Assembly (NCBI GenBank): GCA_001414485.1
Contig: LLEY01000042.1
Coordinates: 248,001-312,000 of the forward strand
Length of the DNA: 64,000 nucleotides
Source: Calycina herbarum
Taxonomy: Eukaryota; Ascomycota; Leotiomycetes; Helotiales; Pezizellaceae
Reading direction: 5' to 3'
The notes beneath the pieces are model-generated. The model was not told where the DNA came from and ran no database searches. It was given only the letters and a program-made list of their open reading frames with translations. The translations under genes and the position numbers were made by a program. This document shows, piece by piece, positions 57,161-64,000 of this stretch (position 1 is the first letter of the stretch; each line of letters begins with the position of its first letter).

Positions 57161-58033
57161 GATTGATGGTATATGCGGGATGTAACTGTAGATGTTGAAG
57201 GCTGCAGATACAAAATTGCGATTACGGATTGTCTGGATTTGGGTGTTCCCCAGAAAAAAGTTTCTTTCGCGCCGGCAAAACTTTGGTGCAGGAGTACGAA
57301 GTAGCTCCGAGGCTGGACGGAAGGAGGGAAGGCTGTGGAGGAGACCCGCTACCTACGAGTCAAGGGTGTTTGGAAAAGTCCGATGTTGATTCATATCAAT
57401 TAGACTAATTCTAACGGTTTTATCTGAGGTGTTTCGGTATTGAATTGCTCAATTGGTGAATTAAAACTAAAAATTGCGTGTATCTTGAGGCTACAACTAA
57501 TTGACCTCTTTCTATTAGTCAACCCCACGTAGCCACATTTGACGCAATGGAGCCTCCGAATCACAAGCAATTGACCCTTGGACCTAAACAAGAGATTCGA
57601 CCTTTGACCGGACACTCTTCGCAAAGTGCAGTGCCTCGAAAGTGCGACAATTGCCCCAAAATTAAATCACGAGAAAAACTTCAATGTGGTCTGCAGGCAA
57701 AATACTGCTCCGTTGATTGGCCGACTCCCTCGGGCCCACCGTCTCCAAAATCCGATGTCGCATTTTTCCAGCCCCGGTCGGCCGTTCTTGCCTGACATGC
57801 TTTCGCCCATTGAAATCCACGCCTCCTGATTGGCTCTCGGCCCAGTGATAACGCTTGGTGACGGCAGCGCCCACCTTCTTAAGCGTGGTTAAGCTGTTCC
57901 CAGGTTTAGCTCGGTAACTTCTCTTGCCAACCTACCTAAAACCTCCACTTCTTCTTCCTTTCCTTTCTTCCTCCTCCTCCTCCAGATTCCTTTCTCGCGA
58001 TACCCTCAATTAGCATATCCCCTCTTTGCAATC
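57161..58033. promoter_or_regulatory. Divergent region between BUD20 and ACO1
   Basis: About 870 bp. The last 130 bp are pyrimidine-rich (CTTCTTCC, TCCTCCTCCTCC) and likely form the ACO1 promoter/leader of a highly expressed gene. An 82-codon frame at 57547-57795 with scattered cysteines is not considered a gene. Confidence 0.45.
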
Positions 58034-60661
58034 ATGTTGGCTACGCGACAGGTTTTGGGCATGGCCCAGCGGCGAGCAGTCGCCTCGCTGGGCATTCGTC
58101 GTATGGCGACAGTGAGCGACCACCCCCTCGATAAGAAGGTTAAGCAGAATATCCACGAGGAGGGCAACTTCATCAACTACAAGAAGATGTCCGAGAACCT
58201 GGCCATTGTTCGTCAGAGACTAAACAACCGCCCTCTCACCTTCGCCGAGAAGATTCTCTACTCACATCTGGACGACCCTCACGGCCAGGAAATCGAGAGA
58301 GGTGTCTCATATCTCAAGCTCCGCCCAGATCGCGTTGCTTGTCAAGATGCTACCGCTCAGATGGCCATCCTACAATTCATGTCTGCCGGCATGCCTGCGG
58401 TGGCCAACCCTACCACCGTCCACTGTGATCATTTGATTGAGGCACAAGTTGGAGGTGTGAAGGATCTTACCCGCGCTATCGACATCAACAAAGAGGTTTA
58501 CGACTTCCTTTCCACATCCTGCGCAAAATACAACATTGGTTTCTGGAGACCCGGCTCCGGTATCATCCACCAAATTTTACTCGAAAATTATGCATTCCCA
58601 GGTGGTCTGTTGATCGGTACCGACTCGCATACCCCCAACGCTGGTGGTCTTGGAATGTGCGCCATTGGTGTTGGTGGAGCTGATGCTGTCGATGTTATGG
58701 CCAACCTTCCTTGGGAGTTGAAGGCACCAAAGGTTATTGGTATCAAGCTTACCGGAGAAATGTCTGGCTGGACTACACCAAAGGGTACGTGCTAAACACC
58801 CTCCATCCGATTGAAAAAACAACTGCTAATTCTCTGTAGATATCATTCTCAAGGTTGCTGGCATCTTGACTGTGAAGGGTGGAACTGGAGCTATCGTCGA
58901 ATACCACGGTCCTGGTACCGAGACTTTGTCCGCAACTGGAATGGGCACAATCTGTAACATGGGAGGTAAGTCAGCAAAGCACCCTTTTCTTCCGTTATAC
59001 CAGGAATTATGGAAGATTTCTCTCAATTGCTTCTCCAAGCTTGGGATAATCGGCGCTTTACCCAATTACCCCTCATTAAGTTCTTAGCTATTCCCTGGGT
59101 ACTAAACTAACCTTGTAAACAGCCGAAATTGGTGCTACCACTTCTCTTTTCCCATTCAACGACCGAATGTACGATTACCTCGCTGCCACCAAGCGTAAGG
59201 AGATTGGAGACTTCTCCCGTGTCTACGCCAAGGAGCTCAGAGAGGATGAGGGTGCCGAGTATGATCAACTCATTGAGATTAACCTTTCTGAGCTGGAGCC
59301 ACACATCAACGGTCCTTTCACCCCAGATCTTGCCACCCCAATCTCCAAGTTCAGTGAGGCCGTCAAGGCTAACAACTGGCCTGAGGAGTTGAAGGTTGGT
59401 TTGATCGGTTCTTGCACAAACTCTTCATACGAAGATATGTCTCGAGCTGCCTCAATTGCCCGTGATGCTCTCGACCACGGTATCAAGGCCAAGTCTCTTT
59501 TCACCATCACCCCTGGTTCCGAGCAAATTCGCGCCACAATCGAGCGTGATGGACAACTTGCTACCCTCGAGGAATTCGGTGGAATGGTTCTTGCCAACGC
59601 ATGTGGCCCATGTATTGGACAATGGGACCGAAAGGATGTCAAGAAGGGAGAGGCCAACTCCATTCTCTCATCCTACAACCGAAACTTTACTGGACGTAAC
59701 GATGCCAACCCAGCCACCCACTCTTTCGTCACTTCTCCAGATCTAGTTGTAGCCATGATCATTTCAGGCTCCCTCCACTTCAACCCTCTTACCGATAAGC
59801 TAAAGGACAAGGATGGAAACGAGTTCCTTTTGTCCCCACCAACTGGTGCAGGTCTCCCAGAGCGAGGATACGACCCTGGACAAGATACTTACCAAGCACC
59901 ACCTGCCAAGCGTGATGCTGTCAGCGTTGCCGTCTCACCTACCAGTGATCGTCTCCAACTTTTGGAGCCTTTCAAGGCATGGGATGGAAAGGATGCTACT
60001 GACCTTCCAATTCTCATCAAGTGCGACGGGAAGACCACCACTGATCACATCTCCATGGCCGGTCCTTGGCTCAAGTACCGTGGACACTTGGACAACATCT
60101 CCAACAACATGTTGATTGGTGCCAAGAACGCCGAGAACGGAGAGGCAAACAAGGTTAGAAACTTCACTACTGGAGAGTATGATGCTGTCCCAGCAACTGC
60201 CAGAGATTACAAGAAGAAGGGCATTCCATGGGTTGTCATTGGTGACTGGAACTACGGCGAGGGATCCTCAAGAGAACACGCCGCTCTCGAGCCAAGGCAT
60301 CTTGGTGGTCTTGCCATTATCACTCGATCATTCGCTCGTATCCACGAGACCAACTTGAAGAAGCAGGGTATGCTTCCTCTTACCTTTTCCGACCCAGCAG
60401 ATTACGACAAGATCAACCCGTCCGACAAGGTAAGCTTTCTATACCCCTCTAAAACTTGATATATACTAACTCAATTAATAGGTTGACCTTCTATGCACCG
60501 AACTCGCTGTTGGGAAGCCAATGACCCTCAGAGTCCACCCCAAGGATGGAAAGACCTTCGACGTTAAGCTCTCACACACATACAACGCCCCTCAAATCGA
60601 ATGGTTCAAGAACGGAAGTGCACTTAACACCATGGCCAAGGCCAATGCTGCTAAGAAGTAA
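58034..60661 (+). CDS. ACO1: Mitochondrial aconitate hydratase
   Basis: Exons 58034-58784, 58840-58965, 59123-60429 and 60482-60661 encode 787 aa, the usual length. The N terminus ([20 protein letters not shown]) is an Arg-rich mitochondrial presequence. Iron-sulfur ligands are visible: the first Cys in [13 protein letters not shown] near residue 389, and two in [11 protein letters not shown] near 453. Also present are [26 protein letters not shown] and, in the swivel domain, [20 protein letters not shown] and [18 protein letters not shown]. The enzyme interconverts citrate and isocitrate in the TCA cycle. Codon use is strongly biased to C-ending codons, consistent with high expression. Confidence 0.98.
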
Positions 60662-61312
60662 AATGGGTTGTTTTGTTGAAGCGGGGAAATGGGACTGGAG
60701 TTTTGGGATATAATCCTGCTGTACTTTACTCATGCAACGTGAGATATTTCCTTAGTTTGTGCATATTTGATTCTTTATGAGCCTTTCGGTCATTCCTAGA
60801 AACCTCTGTAGTGTTATATATGCGACCATGAACCTAAAAAAACAAGCTTTTTTAATATCTTTTGATTATACTTTGCATGTGAATATTTTCCTTATTTTCT
60901 TGAAAACAAGCTGTCATGGAGCGCTTCACTTTCCCAGAAAGTATTCACCTTAGTGACTAAGTAGCAATTCGCAGCGCTTACAAAAGTAGATGTAAAAGGG
61001 TTATTTCGTAGCCTCGTACTAATTCCTCAGCCTCGTCCTACCAGCACTAAGCGAGGCGCGTCTTTCCTTGAAGATGTCATCTTCCAACAAGCTGTCTGCC
61101 AGCACACGCCGAACCACCATCGCAACATCGGACGACAAGGATGCCAACTGCGGAATCGATGGTAGATTGATTTGGAAAGACGATTTTGACGTATATCCCG
61201 ATTCCTGACCCGACCGATCCTTCCGTCCCTCTCACCAGAGGACAGACAAACTTACTCTGAGGACTCACTACGTTCAAAAGCTCCTTTTGTGGCTCGGAAC
61301 AAGTTCCTCGCC
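60662..61312. other. Intergenic region, ACO1 3' UTR and RBD2 leader
   Basis: About 650 bp. A short open frame starting at 61074 (MSSSNKLSASTRR) stops before RBD2 and might be an upstream ORF, but no more can be said. Confidence 0.45.
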
Positions 61313-62446
61313 ATGGCACCCAGTCTCCCTCAATTCTCGGCGGCTCGAATGCGCTCGTATATCTTCCGACTGCCGCTGTTTACGAGGAGCATTATCGCAA
61401 TTATACTCCTGCTTTGGACGTTGAGTTATCAGAAGGTTTTTGATCTGGTGCAATGGGGGGCTTTGATTCCGAAGGAGATTGGGATTAGTACTAGTTTGTC
61501 TCTCCTTTCCTTTTTCTTCCCTCGGGTTCTTGGGGTTATAATGGATAGGGCTTAGGGTGTATGTTGAGGAGGGGAGAGGGTTGTTTGAATAGGGTTCGAA
61601 AGGGTTGTGCTAATGGTGTGGGTATAGTGTATAGGACGAATACGTTTCCACTGATTCATAATGGGATTTTCCATACTTTTCTCAATTTGATTGCTCTTGC
61701 GCCTCTGTTGGAAAGGTTTGAGGCTGAGTATGGGACGTTGACTAGTTTGGCGCTTTTTGTTGGTCGTGAGTTATCCTTATGCCCTGGGGGGACGCCAGAT
61801 TGCTAACTGGTGCTTTTGTAGCGCTTTCTACGATTCCGGCGCTGTTGTATACTTTTATCGAAAGGGGCATTTTGGGGATGAATACTGCGGTTTTGGGATC
61901 GAGGTATGGAGAAGACAATTATATGGCATATGGGAGGTATAAGGACTAATGGAAGTGTAGTATTTGGGTCTTTACATTACTTGCCATGGAAGCTGTGAAG
62001 ACGTATAAAATGAATCCCTCGTTCCAACTTGGGACGGTCCAGGTACCTACTTGGATTACACCACTTGTTCTGGTGGTGTTCGTCTCGGTTCTCGTTCCAA
62101 ATACCAGTTTCTTGGGGCATCTGTGTGGTCTTGCTTTTGGATATGGTTGTAAGTTCTCTCCCTCCCCTCCCAGCGACAGCAAAAAAGTACAGGACTAATA
62201 GGAGAAATAGGGGGACTGGGTTATCTCAAGTTTCTAGCACCACCAGAATGGGCACTCCGCTGGATCGAGGCGAAACTCAATTTACTTGGGCGATTACCGC
62301 ATTACGTATCCGTTGATCAGAAGACTTATGGACGATTCGGGGTTCTGCCTACGACTAATAACGTGTCGAATATCAACTTGCCGACGGGGGATAGGATGCA
62401 GGTTGAAATGGGTTTGGTGGGAAGTTCTCAAAGATTGGGACCTTGA
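61313..62446 (+). CDS. RBD2: Rhomboid-type serine protease Rbd2
   Basis: Exons 61313-61493, 61628-61765, 61822-61903, 61961-62148 and 62211-62446 encode 274 aa. Membrane helices include IIAIILLLWTLSYQ and FTLLAMEAVK. Rhomboid landmarks are present: NTFPLIHNGIFHTFLNL (conserved His and Asn), the catalytic-serine region LGSSIWVF, and the catalytic-His region LGHLCGLAFGYG. The C-terminal tail after the last helix is polar (LPTTNNVSNINLPTGDRM). In fission yeast Rbd2 is a Golgi protease that activates the SREBP homologue. The localisation here is inferred from the family. All four introns are short, with GT..AG ends. Confidence 0.92.
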
Positions 62447-62807
62447 GTGGGATGGATGGATTGGGTTAGGAGATTTCGAACTTGTCATTTGTATAGAAAA
62501 ATAGCATTTTTGGCGTTTTTTTGGAGGGAGGTTTGGGTTGTAGGCAGCTAGGTATTGCATGCGTAATTGTTAGAGGGACATGTTTATATATGATATGTTA
62601 GTAAGTAAGATATCGAATAAAATACTTGAAATCCATTTCTATTGAAAAGAAAGTTGGAAATACAATGACATTGTTTCACAAATTCAATCTCACCTCGGTA
62701 CTTGACACCTTGATAGCTGATCGCGTCGCCTCACACATAAGCACTCTCCAAACCACCATGACGACCCCAATAACCCCGCCCTAAACCAGCACACCCCCTA
62801 AACAAAA
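62447..62807. other. Intergenic region between RBD2 and GAA1
   Basis: About 360 bp, AT-rich to 62660 and then C-rich before the GAA1 start. It holds the RBD2 3' UTR and the GAA1 promoter. No gene was seen. Confidence 0.5.
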
Positions 62808-64000
62808 ATGTCCGGTCTCCTAGGTTCGCTCTCCCCTCTCTCTTTCCCTTCCCTCCCATTTCCCCGTATCAGTTCACTGACCTTGCGCCCAGCATCCGGC
62901 TCCCTACTCCGTCGCGACCCTCGAATCCTCAAACTCCCTCCCTACCTGTCTTTCCTCTGCATAGTCATTGGCGTCGCATGGCTACTGGTTCTGCCACTCG
63001 ATAACTACTCGAGGAAAACTTACATCTCGGAGAACGCGCTGTTGCCGGGACAGGTACATACTTATTTTGCGGGGAGCGATCAGAATGTCTTTCGGGGGTA
63101 TAAGAGGGAGGTCGATGCGCTGGAGGGGAAGGGGAATGTCGAGTATGTATAGCCTACCCTGTGTCTGGATAAGGGAGGGGAAATTGGTGTGGGAGGTGAA
63201 TGGGGGTAGAAGGGGAATTGGGGGAAGAAGAAGGAAGAGGGAAGGGGATTGGGGTGAGAATACTGGACTGACGTTTGAATAGGGTGAATGATAAATTGGA
63301 GGAATTCTTTAAGGCTTCTGGTCTTAAGGTTGCGAGACAGAAATATGAGTACACGAGTGCTGGGGAAACATATTCGGGAGAGAACATCTACGCTATTCTA
63401 CATGCTCCAAGAGGAGATGCTGAGGAAGCGATTGTACTTGTGGGAGCGTGGACGAATGTAGAGGGGGAGTTGAATAAGAGTGGTGTCGCACTTGTTCTTA
63501 CTCTGGCGAGATACTTCAAGAGTATTGTCAATCCTATCCTCTGCTTGGAACATTGGCTTACGGATATATAGGATGGTCGCTTTGGTCGAAAGATATCATC
63601 TTTCTGATTACAGCGGACAGTAGAGCTGGGCCTCAAGCTTGGGTAGATGCATACCATGATACTCACCAGAAGGGTATTCAATCTCTACCCGTAAAGAGCG
63701 GTGCTCTCCAAGGAGCAGTAGTAATCGACTACCCATTCGACCACCGCTTCGAATCAATCCACATAGTCTACGACGGCATAAACGGCCAACTCCCCAATCT
63801 CGACCTCCTAAACACAGTAGTAGCCATCGCCTCCGGCCAAATGGGCATCGGCGCCTCCCTCCAAAAAATGTGGCAACACACAGATACCTACAAAGACCGT
63901 CTCACAACCATGCTCCGCGGAATGATGAACCAAGGGCTCGGTCACGCCTCAGGCCCTCATAGCTCCTTCATCCCTTACCACGTCGACGCTATCACTCTTC
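62808..64000 (+). CDS. GAA1: GPI transamidase subunit Gaa1 (5' part, runs off the window)
   Basis: Three exons are visible (from 62808, intron starting GTATGT at about 63142, and another starting GTATTG at about 63523), and the frame is open at 64000. The N terminus has a cytosolic segment and one membrane helix (YLSFLCIVIGVAWLLVLPLD). A lumenal M28-peptidase-like domain follows: GENIYAILHAPRGDAEEAIV, VLVGAWTNVEGELNKSGVAL, and DIIFLITADSRAGPQAWVDA. In the family Gaa1 helps the GPI-anchor transamidase join anchors to proteins in the ER. The multi-helix C-terminal half is outside the window. The missing end is due to the window edge, not truncation. Confidence 0.93.

Noticed and set aside
57547..57795. 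82-codon frame with cysteine spacing reminiscent of a MYND finger
   Set aside because: Spacing does not fit MYND, there is no splice extension, and it lies in the ACO1 promoter region.

Overview
The window is nuclear DNA of a filamentous ascomycete. Genes are split by many short introns of about 45-70 bp with GT..AG ends. The gene set is ascomycete (DAM1, RSA3, BUD20, MDM35, LST7, a DUF3176 membrane protein), intergenic DNA is AT-rich, and decayed genes sit among intact housekeeping genes. The protein flavour resembles Leotiomycetes (Botrytis/Sclerotinia relatives), but that placement is inference; no marker here proves it.

Layout, left to right. 0.4-3 kb: a small conserved hypothetical gene divergent from RPT3 (26S proteasome ATPase). 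3-5.6 kb: repeat-rich spacer. 5.6-7.2 kb: LST7/folliculin-like gene. 7.2-13.7 kb: a long gene-poor stretch with simple repeats and a decayed GNAT acetyltransferase. 13.7-21.3 kb: DHH1 RNA helicase, PRI1 primase subunit, and an unusual BTB + Ser/Pro/Gly-rich linker + Nudix fusion. 21.3-24.2 kb: AT-rich DNA with a terminal-inverted-repeat element. 24.2-31 kb: RRP6, MDM35, a two-helix small membrane protein and GPI1. 31-33.4 kb: repeat-rich spacer with a second inverted-repeat element. 33.4-36 kb: decayed DUF3176 gene. 36.7-37.6 kb: DUF7730-like gene. About 39 kb: an intron-containing tRNA-Ser(UGA) gene, then RSA3. 41.3-48.1 kb: three consecutive disabled genes (cytochrome P450, G-alpha-like, F-box-like). 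49.7-64 kb: dense and intact: MOG1, a HIT-family gene (HNT1), a Sec14/CRAL-TRIO protein, DAM1, BUD20, ACO1, the rhomboid RBD2 and the start of GAA1, which runs off the window.

There is no operon-like organisation. Several neighbours are divergent and share short promoters (hypothetical/RPT3, PRI1/BTB-Nudix, RRP6/MDM35, CRAL-TRIO/DAM1, BUD20/ACO1). Two GPI-anchor genes are present, GPI1 (first step) and GAA1 (transfer step). The most unusual points are the BTB-Nudix fusion, the run of pseudogenes at 41-48 kb, the two non-autonomous inverted-repeat elements with a related dispersed repeat family, and a 15-nt microexon that carries the histidine-triad core.
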